Assembly: GCF_019510245.1 (NCBI RefSeq)
Contig: NZ_JAEKKT010000160.1
Location: 1-57,790, forward strand
Direction of reading: 5' to 3'
Origin: Streptomyces sp.
Lineage (GTDB): Bacteria > Actinomycetota > Actinomycetes > Streptomycetales > Streptomycetaceae
DNA length: 57,790 nucleotides
The notes beneath the pieces are model-generated. The model worked only from the letters and a program-made list of their open reading frames with translations. It was not told the origin of the DNA and made no database searches. Each line of letters begins with the position of its first letter. The stretch's first letter is position 1. Below are positions 8,436 through 15,859 of the stretch, in pieces. Both the position numbers and the translations under genes were made by a program.

Positions 8436-9235
8436 CCGACCGGACGGATACCGCTGGTGATCTCGTCCATGTCGGACAGCGGCGGTCCGTCCGGGCCCGC
8501 GTCGAAGACGAACCGGACGACGACCGGGGCCGGGAGGCCGGTGCCGGACGGGAAGGCCACGGACTGGACGTAGCCGCCCGGTCCCTCGGCGGTCCGTACC
8601 CACCAGCGGACCAGGTAGCCGTCGCGGCCCGCCACCGCGACCCGTCCGGACTTGACGACCTGGTGGGACCGGATGCCGCCGAAGGGCCGGCGGCCGCCGG
8701 GATCGCGGCCGTAGGCGGCCTCGGCCGCGTCGGGTACGTCCCGTTCGGCGACGGTGCGCGGGGAGACGCCGTCGGCGCTGCCCGCCGTACGGCTGATGAC
8801 CTGGCCGTGGCGGCACCGGCCGGTGTGGGCCGGGCAGGCGTAGGTGCCGTCGGTGGTCATCACGACGTCGTCCTGGGCGAGGTACGAGGAGCCGGTCCAG
8901 CCGGCCGGCACCGGCAGGGTGATGCCGTTGAGCTGGTCGACGACGAGGGACGGGGGCGCCGCCGCGCTGGGGGCGGCGCGGACCGTGGTGCCGGCTCTGC
9001 CGCTCGCCTCGTCGGTGCGGAGCACGGTGGCGCCGGAGACTATCGCCGTCGCCAGCACGGCCGCGGCGGATATCAGCGCGACCGCCTTGGCCCGTCCGGA
9101 CGCCCGCGCCGCCGGGTTCGGCGGCGCGGGGAGGCCGGAGGGGGTGCGCCGGTGCTCGGTCCAGGCCCGTCCGTCCCACCAGCACTCCAGGTGCGGGGCC
9201 TCGGGGTCGGCGTACCAGCCGGGCGGCGGCGTCAT
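8432..9235 (-). CDS. DUF2510 membrane-anchored protein of unknown function
   Basis: A 267-residue protein. Residues 1-30 form a DUF2510 module (PPGWYADPEAPHLECWWDG, WTEHRR), a short Trp-rich domain common in actinobacterial membrane proteins. A Pro-rich linker and one membrane helix follow (about 50-70, AVALISAAAVLATAIVSGATVL). The remaining 190 residues are extracellular, with a CPAHTGRC pair of cysteines and strand-rich sequence (GYLVRWWVRTAEG, VRFVFDAGPDG). No enzyme motif is seen. The ATG at 9233-9235 follows GCGGGA with good spacing; a GTG two codons upstream is also possible. It may be a sensor or surface protein. Confidence 0.8.
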   Translation of the reverse strand: MTPPPGWYADPEAPHLECWWDGRAWTEHRRTPSGLPAPPNPAARASGRAKAVALISAAAVLATAIVSGATVLRTDEASGRAGTTVRAAPSAAAPPSLVVDQLNGITLPVPAGWTGSSYLAQDDVVMTTDGTYACPAHTGRCRHGQVISRTAGSADGVSPRTVAERDVPDAAEAAYGRDPGGRRPFGGIRSHQVVKSGRVAVAGRDGYLVRWWVRTAEGPGGYVQSVAFPSGTGLPAPVVVRFVFDAGPDGPPLSDMDEITSGIRPVG

Positions 9236-9283
9236 GCTCACTCCCGCACTGTAGGACGGGGGTGGGGATCGGTACACGGACTC

Positions 9284-10075
9284 CTAGAGGGGCGTGACGT
9301 ACGCCCCAGAGATCCCGCCGTCCACCAGGAAGTCGCTGGCGTTGACGAAGGAGGAGTCGTCGCTGGCCAGGAAGGCGACGGCGGCGGCGATCTCCTCGGC
9401 CTCGGCGAACCGGCCGAGCGGGATGTGCACCAGGCGGCGGGCGGCCCGCTCGGGGTCCTTGGCGAACAGCTCTTGGAGGAGGGGGGTGTTGACCGGTCCG
9501 GGGCAGAGCGCGTTCACGCGGATGCCCTCGCGGGCGAACTGCACGCCCAGTTCCCGGGACATGGCCAGGACCCCGCCCTTGGAGGCGGTGTAGGAGATCT
9601 GGCTCGTCGCCGCGCCCATCCGGGCCACGAAGGACGCCGTGTTGATGATGGAGCCCCTGCCCTGCTGCCGCATGTAGGGGATGGCGGCCTTGCAGCACAG
9701 GTAGACGGAGGTGAGGTTGACCTCCTGGACGCGCTTCCAGGCCTCGAGTCCCGTCTCCAGGATGGAGTCGTCGTCGGGCGGCGAGATACCGGCGTTGTTG
9801 AAGGCGATGTCGACGCTGCCGTAGGTGTCGAAGGCCGTCTTGAACAGGGCCTCGACCTGCTCGGCGTCGGTGACGTCGACCTTCACGAAGAGGCCGCCGA
9901 CCTCCTCCGCGGCGGCCTTGCCGCGGGTCTCGTCGACGTCGCCGCAGACGACGTGGGCGCCCTCGGAGGCCAGCCGACGTGCGGTGGCGAGGCCGATGCC
10001 GCTGCCGGCTCCGGTGATGACGGCGGTACGGCCGACGAGCCGGCGGCAGACGATGTCAGGGGTCTCAGCGGTCAC
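9284..10075 (-). CDS. SDR family oxidoreductase of the gamma-glutamylation cluster
   Basis: A 263-residue classical short-chain dehydrogenase/reductase. The cofactor motif TGAGSGIG lies near residues 21-28, followed by NNAGIS and the catalytic Tyr-Lys pair in YTASK with an upstream Ser. C-terminal LVDGGISGAY is typical. The acidic residue after strand 2 (CGDVDET) points to NAD(H) preference. Its GTG start overlaps the stop of the aldehyde dehydrogenase gene by 4 bp (10072-10075), making it the third gene of the glnA4 operon. By analogy with the S. coelicolor ethanolamine pathway it would oxidise gamma-glutamylated alcohol to the aldehyde; this is inferred from context. Confidence 0.9.
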   Translation of the reverse strand: MTAETPDIVCRRLVGRTAVITGAGSGIGLATARRLASEGAHVVCGDVDETRGKAAAEEVGGLFVKVDVTDAEQVEALFKTAFDTYGSVDIAFNNAGISPPDDDSILETGLEAWKRVQEVNLTSVYLCCKAAIPYMRQQGRGSIINTASFVARMGAATSQISYTASKGGVLAMSRELGVQFAREGIRVNALCPGPVNTPLLQELFAKDPERAARRLVHIPLGRFAEAEEIAAAVAFLASDDSSFVNASDFLVDGGISGAYVTPL

Positions 10076-11463
10076 TGTGCGGGGCCTTCCGTGCTGATGA
10101 AGACGTTCTTGGTTTCGGTGAAGGCGGTGAGGGCGTCCGGGCCGAGCTCGCGGCCGATCCCCGACTGCTTGAAGCCGCCGAAGGGGGTCCAGTAGCGGAC
10201 GCTGGAGTGGGAGTTGACGGACAGGTTGCCGGCCTTGACGGCCTGGGAGACGCGCAGGGCGCGGCCCACGTCACGGGTCCAGATCGAGCCGGAGAGGCCG
10301 TAGTCGGTGTCGTTGGCGAGCCGGATCGCGTCGGCCTCGTCCTCGAACGGGATGACGACGGCGACCGGTCCGAAGACCTCCTCGGCGGCCACGCGCGCGT
10401 GCGGGTCGACGCCGGTGAGGACGGTCGGCGGGAACCAGAAGCCGGGGCCCTCGGGGGCCTTGCCGCGGATGCCGAGCGCGTCCGCGTCGACGTACGAACG
10501 GACCCGTTCCAGCTGGGCCTTGGAGATCAGCGGGCCCATGTCCGTCCGCTCGTCGGCCGGGTCGCCGACGGTGACCGACTCGACGGCGGGGGCGAGGAGT
10601 TCGACGAAACGGTCGTGGACCGCGCGCTGGACGAGGATGCGGGTGCGGGCGCAGCAGTCCTGGCCGGAGTTGTCCAGGAAGGACATCGGGGCGGCGGCCG
10701 CGGCGGCCTCGATGTCGGCGTCGGCGAAGACGAGGTTGGGGCTCTTGCCGCCGAGTTCGAGGGTCACGCGCTTCACCTGGTCGGCGCAGAGCGCCATGAT
10801 GCGCCTGCCGATCCGGGTGGAGCCGGTGAACACGATCTTGGCGACGCCGGGGTGGCGGACCAGGGCCTCGCCGGCGATGTCGCCGCGGCCGGGGAGCACC
10901 TGGAAGAGGTGTTCCGGGAGGCCTGCGGCCAGGGCGAGTTCGGCCAGGCGGAGGGCGGTGAGCGGGGTCGTCTCGGCGGGCTTGAGGATCACCGCGTTGC
11001 CGGCGGCGAGGGCGGGGGCGGTACCCCAGGCCGCGATGGGCATGGGGAAGTTCCAGGGGGCGATGACGCCGACGACCCCGAGGGGTTCGAGAAGGGTGAC
11101 GTCGAGGCCGCCGGGGACCGGGATCTGACGGCCGGTTAGCCGTTCCACTCCCCCTGCCGCGTAGTCGAGCAGGTCGCGGACGTTGCCGGCCTCCCAGCGG
11201 GCGTTGCCGATGGTGTGCCCGGCCTCCCGGACCTCCAACCGGGCCAGTTCCTCCCGGTGTTCGTCGACGGCGACGGCGAACCGGCGCAGCAGCCGGGCCC
11301 GCTCGCCGGGGGCGAGGGCGGCCCAGCGTTCCTGGGCGCGCGCGGCCCGTCGTACGGCGGTGTCGATGTCCTCCGCCACGGCCCCCGGGACGGTCGCGAT
11401 CACCTCCTCCGTGGCCGGGTTGAGGACGTCGAGTTCGTACTGTTGCGACAAGGGGTGCCTCAC
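10072..11463 (-). CDS. NAD(P)-dependent aldehyde dehydrogenase of the gamma-glutamylation cluster
   Basis: A 463-residue aldehyde dehydrogenase. It carries VIAPWNFPMPIA (cofactor binding), FTGSTRIG, the catalytic-base motif LELGGKSPN and the nucleophile segment DNSGQDCCARTR, where the cysteine of GQDC is the expected nucleophile. The family length is about 470-490, so it is complete. The start is a GTG overlapping the glnA4 stop (11460-11463), giving MRHPLSQQYELDVLNPATEEV. A TTG 4 codons in is possible. In the operon it would oxidise a gamma-glutamyl aldehyde to the acid, as in gamma-glutamylated polyamine/ethanolamine catabolism. The tight 4-bp overlaps on both sides imply co-translation. 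Confidence 0.9.
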   Translation of the reverse strand: MRHPLSQQYELDVLNPATEEVIATVPGAVAEDIDTAVRRAARAQERWAALAPGERARLLRRFAVAVDEHREELARLEVREAGHTIGNARWEAGNVRDLLDYAAGGVERLTGRQIPVPGGLDVTLLEPLGVVGVIAPWNFPMPIAAWGTAPALAAGNAVILKPAETTPLTALRLAELALAAGLPEHLFQVLPGRGDIAGEALVRHPGVAKIVFTGSTRIGRRIMALCADQVKRVTLELGGKSPNLVFADADIEAAAAAAPMSFLDNSGQDCCARTRILVQRAVHDRFVELLAPAVESVTVGDPADERTDMGPLISKAQLERVRSYVDADALGIRGKAPEGPGFWFPPTVLTGVDPHARVAAEEVFGPVAVVIPFEDEADAIRLANDTDYGLSGSIWTRDVGRALRVSQAVKAGNLSVNSHSSVRYWTPFGGFKQSGIGRELGPDALTAFTETKNVFISTEGPAQ

Positions 11464-12818
11464 ATGCGTTCGAAGGAGCGGCGCAGCTCCCAGTCGGTCA
11501 CCGCGGCGTCGAAGGCCTCCAGTTCGACGCGGGCCATGTTGCGGTAGTGCGCGACGACCTCGTCGCCGAAGGCGGCCTTGGCGACGGGGCTGTTCTCCCA
11601 GAGCTCGGCGGCCTCGCGGAGGGTGGTGGGGACGTGGGCGAAGTCGGCGGTGTAGGCGTTGCCGGGGCAGGGCTCGGGGAGTTCCAGCTGCTGCTCGATG
11701 CCGTACAGCCCGGCCGCGACCAGGCCGGCGACGGCGAGGTGCGGGTTGACGTCGCCGCCGGGCAGCCGGTTCTCGAAGCGCAGCGAGCGGCCGTGGCCGA
11801 CGACGCGCAGCGCACAGGTCCGGTTGTCCTGGCCCCAGGCGACGGCGGTGGGGGCGAAGGAGCCCGGCTGGAACCGCTTGTAGCTGTTGATGTTGGGGGC
11901 GTAGAGGAGCGAGAAGTCGCGCAGGGCGGCGAGCTGGCCGGCGAGGAAGTGCCGCATCACGTCGGACATGCCGGGCCCGTCGCTGAACACGTTGGCGCCG
12001 TCCGCGTCCGTCAGCGACAGGTGGATGTGGCAGGAGTTGCCCTCCCGCTCGTTGTACTTGGCCATGAAGGTGAGGGAGACGCCCTCCTGGGCCGCGATCT
12101 CCTTGGCGCCGGTCTTGTAGACGGCGTGCTGGTCGCAGGTGACGAGGGCCTCGTCGTAGCGGAAGGCGATCTCGTGCTGACCGGGGTTGCACTCGCCCTT
12201 GGCGGACTCGACGGTCAGCCCCGCCCCCGCCATCTCGTTGCGGATCCGGCGCAGCAGGGGCTCGATCCGTCCGGTCCCGAGCACCGAATAGTCGATGTTG
12301 TACTGGTTGGCCGGGGTCAGCCCCCGGTAGTTCGCGTCCCAGGCCGCCTCGTAGGTGTCCTTGAACACGATGAACTCCAGCTCCGTACCGACCTGTGCGG
12401 TGTAGCCGAGTTCGGCGAGGCGCTCCAGCTGGCGGCGGAGTATCTGCCGGGGCGCGGCGACGACCGGGGAGCCGTCGTTCCAGGCGAGGTCGGCGATGAG
12501 CATCGCCGTGCCCGCGTTCCAGGGCACGCGGCGGAGGGTGGCGAGGTCGGGGTGCATGGCGAAGTCGCCGTAGCCGCGGTCCCAGGAGGACATGGCGTAG
12601 CCGTCGACGGTGTTCATCTCGGTGTCGACGGCGAGGAGGTAGTTGCAGCCCTCGGTGCCGTGCCGCAGGACCTCGTCGAGGAAGAAGCGGGCGGCGAACC
12701 GCTTGCCCTGCAACCGCCCTTGCATGTCGGGGAAGGCCAGGACGACAGTGTCGATCTCGCCGCTCGCGACGAGGGTGTGCAGCTCCTCGACGCTCAGCGG
12801 GGGTGTGCGGTCTGCCAC
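11460..12818 (-). CDS. glnA4: Glutamine synthetase-like gamma-glutamyl-amine ligase (GlnA4 type)
   Basis: A 452-residue glutamine synthetase-fold protein. The N-terminal beta-grasp domain (LVLAFPDMQGRLQGKR) is followed by the catalytic domain with GTELEFIVFKD, ESAKGECNPGQHEIAFRY, the CHIHLSL ligand segment, APNINSYKRFQPGSFAP and RFENRLPGGDVNPHLAVAG. Divergence from true GlnA, for example absence of the adenylylation-loop Tyr context, places it among GlnA-like enzymes. From memory the neighbourhood matches S. coelicolor glnA4, whose product gamma-glutamylates ethanolamine. The GTG at 12816-12818 follows GAAGGAG at good distance. It heads a three-gene overlapping operon with dehydrogenases and is divergent from a FadR-type regulator and a gamma-glutamyl hydrolase, a full catabolic set. 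Confidence 0.88.
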   Translation of the reverse strand: MADRTPPLSVEELHTLVASGEIDTVVLAFPDMQGRLQGKRFAARFFLDEVLRHGTEGCNYLLAVDTEMNTVDGYAMSSWDRGYGDFAMHPDLATLRRVPWNAGTAMLIADLAWNDGSPVVAAPRQILRRQLERLAELGYTAQVGTELEFIVFKDTYEAAWDANYRGLTPANQYNIDYSVLGTGRIEPLLRRIRNEMAGAGLTVESAKGECNPGQHEIAFRYDEALVTCDQHAVYKTGAKEIAAQEGVSLTFMAKYNEREGNSCHIHLSLTDADGANVFSDGPGMSDVMRHFLAGQLAALRDFSLLYAPNINSYKRFQPGSFAPTAVAWGQDNRTCALRVVGHGRSLRFENRLPGGDVNPHLAVAGLVAAGLYGIEQQLELPEPCPGNAYTADFAHVPTTLREAAELWENSPVAKAAFGDEVVAHYRNMARVELEAFDAAVTDWELRRSFERM

Positions 12819-12884
12819 GGGAGCTCCTTCGGCTTCTTTCGCGATGGTGCTGCTGCGCTTCTGCGGCCGGGCGGGGAGCTCTAA

Positions 12885-12900
12885 GGTATTGAACAGAACC
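12885..12900. promoter_or_regulatory. Candidate FadR-type operator between glnA4 and its regulator
   Basis: GGTATTGAACAGAACC is an interrupted palindrome (GGTnnTGnnCAnnACC) located in the 108-bp divergent region, 67 bp before the glnA4 start and 27 bp before the regulator start. FadR/GntR operators are typically short palindromes of this kind. It is the best inverted repeat in the gap; binding is inference. Confidence 0.4.
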
Positions 12901-12926
12901 ATTGCTTGGGAAGGGGGTACGGCCAT

Positions 12927-13661
12927 ATGTCGCCGGACACGGACGGCGCCCTCGACGACCCGTTGACTCCGGTGCTGCGACCGGTGCGGGCGGGCAACGG
13001 CTTCGAGGAGGCGCTGGAGCAGATCCTGCAGGTCGTCCGGCTCGGCCTGGTCCCGGGCGGCGAGCGGCTGCCCGCGGAGCGGGTGCTGGCGGAGCGGCTC
13101 GGGATCAGCCGGGTGACGCTGCGCGAGGTGCTGAAGGTGCTCCAGGACCAGGGACTGGTGGAGTCCCGGCGCGGACGGTACGGCGGCACGTTCGTGCTGC
13201 CGCGCACGGACGCCGGCGGCGAGGACGAACTGCGGCGCCGGATCACCGAGGTCGACATCGAGGACGTGCTGCGCTTCCGGGAGGTCCTGGAGGTGGGCGC
13301 GGCGGGCCTGTGCGCGTCCCATGGCCTGAGCGGCGAGCAGACCCTCCGCCTCCGCGAGGCGCTGGCCCGCACCCACGAGGCACCGCTGGCGGACTACCGC
13401 CGCCTCGACACCCTGCTGCACCTGACGCTCGCCGAACTGTGCGGCTCCCCCTCCCTCACCGCCCAGTACGCGGCCGTACGGGCCACGGTCAACGACCTCC
13501 TCGACTGCATCCCGCTCCTGGTCCGCAACCTGGAACACTCGCAGCGCCAGCACATCGCGCTGGTGGAGGCGGTGCTAGACGGGGACGCGGACGGCGCGCG
13601 GGAGATGATGCGGGAGCACTGCGCGGGGACGGCGGCGCTGCTGCGGGGCTTCCTGGCGTGA
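12927..13661 (+). CDS. FadR/GntR-family transcriptional regulator
   Basis: A 244-residue regulator with an N-terminal GntR winged helix (residues 20-85: GFEEALEQILQVVRLGLVPG, RLPAERVLAERLGISRVTLREVLKVLQDQGLVESRRGRYGG split over the wing). A C-terminal all-helical FCD effector domain follows (DIEDVLRFREVLEVGAA, LDTLLHLTLAEL, RQHIALVEAVLDGDADGAREMMREH). His residues in the FCD helices may bind metal or a carboxylate. It is divergent from glnA4 and 59 bp upstream of the hydrolase gene, so local control of both transcripts is likely. The ATG at 12927 follows GGAAGGGGG with rather long spacing. Confidence 0.88.
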   Translation: MSPDTDGALDDPLTPVLRPVRAGNGFEEALEQILQVVRLGLVPGGERLPAERVLAERLGISRVTLREVLKVLQDQGLVESRRGRYGGTFVLPRTDAGGEDELRRRITEVDIEDVLRFREVLEVGAAGLCASHGLSGEQTLRLREALARTHEAPLADYRRLDTLLHLTLAELCGSPSLTAQYAAVRATVNDLLDCIPLLVRNLEHSQRQHIALVEAVLDGDADGAREMMREHCAGTAALLRGFLA

Positions 13662-13720
13662 CGGCCCACGGGCATGCCATAAAGGTACGCACGCACACCT
13701 TTGTGACTCGGGAGGGGTCC

Positions 13721-14413
13721 ATGACCGGACGGCCGCTGATCGGCGTGAGCACATACCTGGAGGCCGGGACGCGCTGGGGCGTCTGGGAGCTGGAGGCGGC
13801 CCTGCTGCCGGCCGGCTACCCACGGCTGGTCCAGCGGGCCGGCGGCCTGGCGGCCATGCTGCCGCCGGACGCCCCGGAGCACGCGGCGGCGACGGTGGCC
13901 CGGCTGGACGGCCTGGTGATCGCGGGCGGCCCGGACGTGGAGCCGGTCCGCTACGGCGCCGAGCCCGACCCCCGTACCGGGCGCCCCGCCCGCGCCCGGG
14001 ACGCCTGGGAACTGGCCCTCATCGACGCGGCGCTGGCCGCGCACGTCCCGCTGCTCGGCATCTGCCGGGGCATGCAGCTGCTGAACGTCGCCCTCGGGGG
14101 CACGTTGGTCCAGCACATCGAGGGGCATGCGGAGGTGCCGGGGGTCTTCGGCCGCCATGAGGTGAAGCCGGTCCCCGGGACGCGGTACGCCGAGACGGTC
14201 CCGGAGGAGACCTCGGTCCCCACCTTCCACCACCAGGCGGTGGACCGCCTCGGCGACGGCCTGGTCGCGTCTGCGTACGCGGCGGACGGCACGGTCGAGG
14301 CGGTCGAACTGCCCGCCGTGCGCGGCTGGGTCCTCGGCGTCCAGTGGCATCCGGAGATGGGCGAGGACCTGCGCGTGATGCGAGCACTGGTCACCGCAGC
14401 GTCGGGGTCCTGA
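13721..14413 (+). CDS. Gamma-glutamyl-gamma-aminobutyrate hydrolase-type amidase (peptidase C26)
   Basis: A 230-residue class I glutamine-amidotransferase-fold hydrolase. Nucleophile C115 lies in LLGICRGMQLLN and the partner His/Glu in GVQWHPE (H210, E212). PuuD-like enzymes release glutamate from gamma-glutamylated acids, which fits the final step of the pathway begun by the GlnA4-like ligase. The ATG at 13721 is preceded by GGAGGGG with 3-nt spacing after the G run. It probably forms a transcript with the FadR-type gene upstream. The substrate (gamma-glutamylglycine versus gamma-glutamyl-GABA) cannot be decided from sequence. Confidence 0.88.
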   Translation: MTGRPLIGVSTYLEAGTRWGVWELEAALLPAGYPRLVQRAGGLAAMLPPDAPEHAAATVARLDGLVIAGGPDVEPVRYGAEPDPRTGRPARARDAWELALIDAALAAHVPLLGICRGMQLLNVALGGTLVQHIEGHAEVPGVFGRHEVKPVPGTRYAETVPEETSVPTFHHQAVDRLGDGLVASAYAADGTVEAVELPAVRGWVLGVQWHPEMGEDLRVMRALVTAASGS

Positions 14414-14530
14414 CCGGCGTTCCCGCCCCCGCCGCCCCTACCCGTCCCATCCTCCAGGGGGTGGGCCCCCTTCGACCGCCCGCTCCGGGGGCTGCCGCCC
14501 CCGGCCCCCCGCATCGGCCTACGGCCTCGT

Positions 14531-14740
14531 CCTCAAACGCCGGACGGGCTGGAGGGGTGCCGTCCGCCCTACGTCCTCAGACGCTCGAACAGGACGAGAG
14601 GTGGCACCGACCGGCCTTCGCCCTCAGACGCCCGAACAGACTGAGAGACAGCGCCGACCGGCCTTCGCCCTCAGACGCCCGAACAGACTGAGAGATAGCA
14701 CCGACCCGCCTTCGCCCTCGGACGCCCGGACGGGCTGTCT
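14531..14740. repeat. 47-bp tandem repeat array (4-5 units) with the CTCAAACGCCGGACGGGCTG element
   Basis: The 455-bp gap 14414-14868 holds no convincing gene. Within it CCTCAGACGC (or one variant) recurs at 14531, 14575, 14622, 14669 and 14716; the last three steps are exactly 47 bp. The outermost units read CTCAAACGCCGGACGGGCTG and ctcggacgcccggacgggctg, a motif dispersed widely in Streptomyces intergenic DNA. The inner units have diverged to CAGACGCCCGAACAGACTGA. No unique spacers occur between units. The remainder of the gap is G/C-rich without other structure that I can name. Confidence 0.8.
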
Positions 14741-14868
14741 TTCAGACCGTTCCTCTTCAAGTGACCGAGTCGTCCGAGCTCTTTCGGACTCTCCCTCTCG
14801 AGCAACCGAGTCGGGTGGTGGGTGGGCGGGGGATTCGGGGGTGCAGGGGGCGGAGCCCCCTGAGTTGG

Positions 14869-15789
14869 TCAGGTGCGGGTGAGGGAGAGGAGTTCGCGGG
14901 CCGGGCCGGTCGGGCGGTGGCCTGTTGGCCAGACGGCTCGTAGGTCGCGGCGTAGGGCGATGCCCTCCAGTGGGATGCTGACCAGGCGGCGCATCGCCAG
15001 TTCCTCGCCCACCGCGAGTTCGCTGAGGACCGCCGGGCCGGCGCCGCTGACGGCCGACGCCTTCACGGCCGTGGTCGAGGACAGTTCGATCAGCGGGCGG
15101 GCCAGGCCGCCCAGGGCCGCGTCGAGGACCTGGCGGGTGCCGGAGCCGCGTTCGCGGAGGATGAGAGGGGTGGCCGCCAGCTCCGCCGCGGCGAGCGGGC
15201 GTCGGCGGCGGGCCCAGGGGTGGGCGGGGGCGACCACGACGATCAGGCGGTCGTGGGCTATCACCGCCGAGTCCAGGCCGTGCGGGACCGTCAGGCCCTC
15301 CACGAAGCCCAGGTCCGCCTCGTCCGCGAGCAGCCGTTCCGCCACCGCCGCCGAGTTGCCGGCGAGCAGGGACACCGCCGTGTCGGGGCGCTGGGCGCGC
15401 AGCGCGAGCAGCCAGCCGGGGAGCAGGTACTCGGCGATGGTCATGCTCGCCGCGACCCGCAGCCGCGAGTCACGGCGGTCCCGGAGCGCCTGGGTGCCCG
15501 CGTCGAAGGCCTCGGCCGCCTCCACCACCCGCCGCGCCCAGTCGGTCACCAGCGCCCCCGCGTCCGTGAGCCGGGAGCCGCGCGGTGAACGGTCGACGAG
15601 GGCCACGCCCAGCTGCCGTTCCATGGACCGGATCCGGCTGCTGGCCGCCGGCTGGGTGATGCCGACCTCCCGCGCCGCCGCCCCGAGACTGCCCAGCCGC
15701 GCCACGGCCAGCAGCAGCTCCAGCGCGCCGAGATCCGGCACCCGGTGCGCCAGCGTGCCACCGCCCGCCCGCTCCTCCGTCTCGCTCAT
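14869..15789 (-). CDS. LysR-family transcriptional regulator
   Basis: A 306-residue LysR protein. The N-terminal helix-turn-helix (residues 20-75) includes LELLLAVARLGSLGAAAREV and ITQPAASSRIRSMERQLG. A substrate-binding domain follows with LRVAASMTIAEYLLPGWL, ADLGFVEG and LILRERGSGTRQVLDAAL. It is divergently arranged, 70 bp from a TDT-family transporter, whose expression it probably controls. The ATG at 15787-15789 lies within a candidate operator, so autoregulation is likely. The C-terminus ends GPARELLSLTRT near the edge of the tandem-repeat region. Confidence 0.9.
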   Translation of the reverse strand: MSETEERAGGGTLAHRVPDLGALELLLAVARLGSLGAAAREVGITQPAASSRIRSMERQLGVALVDRSPRGSRLTDAGALVTDWARRVVEAAEAFDAGTQALRDRRDSRLRVAASMTIAEYLLPGWLLALRAQRPDTAVSLLAGNSAAVAERLLADEADLGFVEGLTVPHGLDSAVIAHDRLIVVVAPAHPWARRRRPLAAAELAATPLILRERGSGTRQVLDAALGGLARPLIELSSTTAVKASAVSGAGPAVLSELAVGEELAMRRLVSIPLEGIALRRDLRAVWPTGHRPTGPARELLSLTRT

Positions 15790-15813
15790 AAGACCAGCTT
15801 ATGCCCCCATAGA
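15788..15813. promoter_or_regulatory. Candidate LysR operator overlapping the regulator start codon
   Basis: ATAAG-5 bp-CTTAT (15788-15802) is a perfect T-N11-A type inverted repeat, and directly beside it TATG-CCCC-CATA forms a second one. Both lie in the 70-bp gap of a divergent LysR/target pair, the usual place for LysR binding. The first includes the regulator's own ATG. Confidence 0.45.
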
Positions 15814-15859
15814 GACCGACTCCCTGGTAGCGGGCCCACAGCGGCGGGACCGTGGCCTC

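Noticed and set aside
14531..14740. Could the 47-bp repeats be a CRISPR array?
   Set aside because: Units are contiguous and diverged with no unique spacers, the step is constant, and no cas genes occur in the window.
14873..15859. Plus-strand open frame running through the LysR gene into the TDT transporter.
   Set aside because: The LysR gene on the other strand has a full helix-turn-helix and ligand domain; the plus frame is an antisense extension of the transporter frame.
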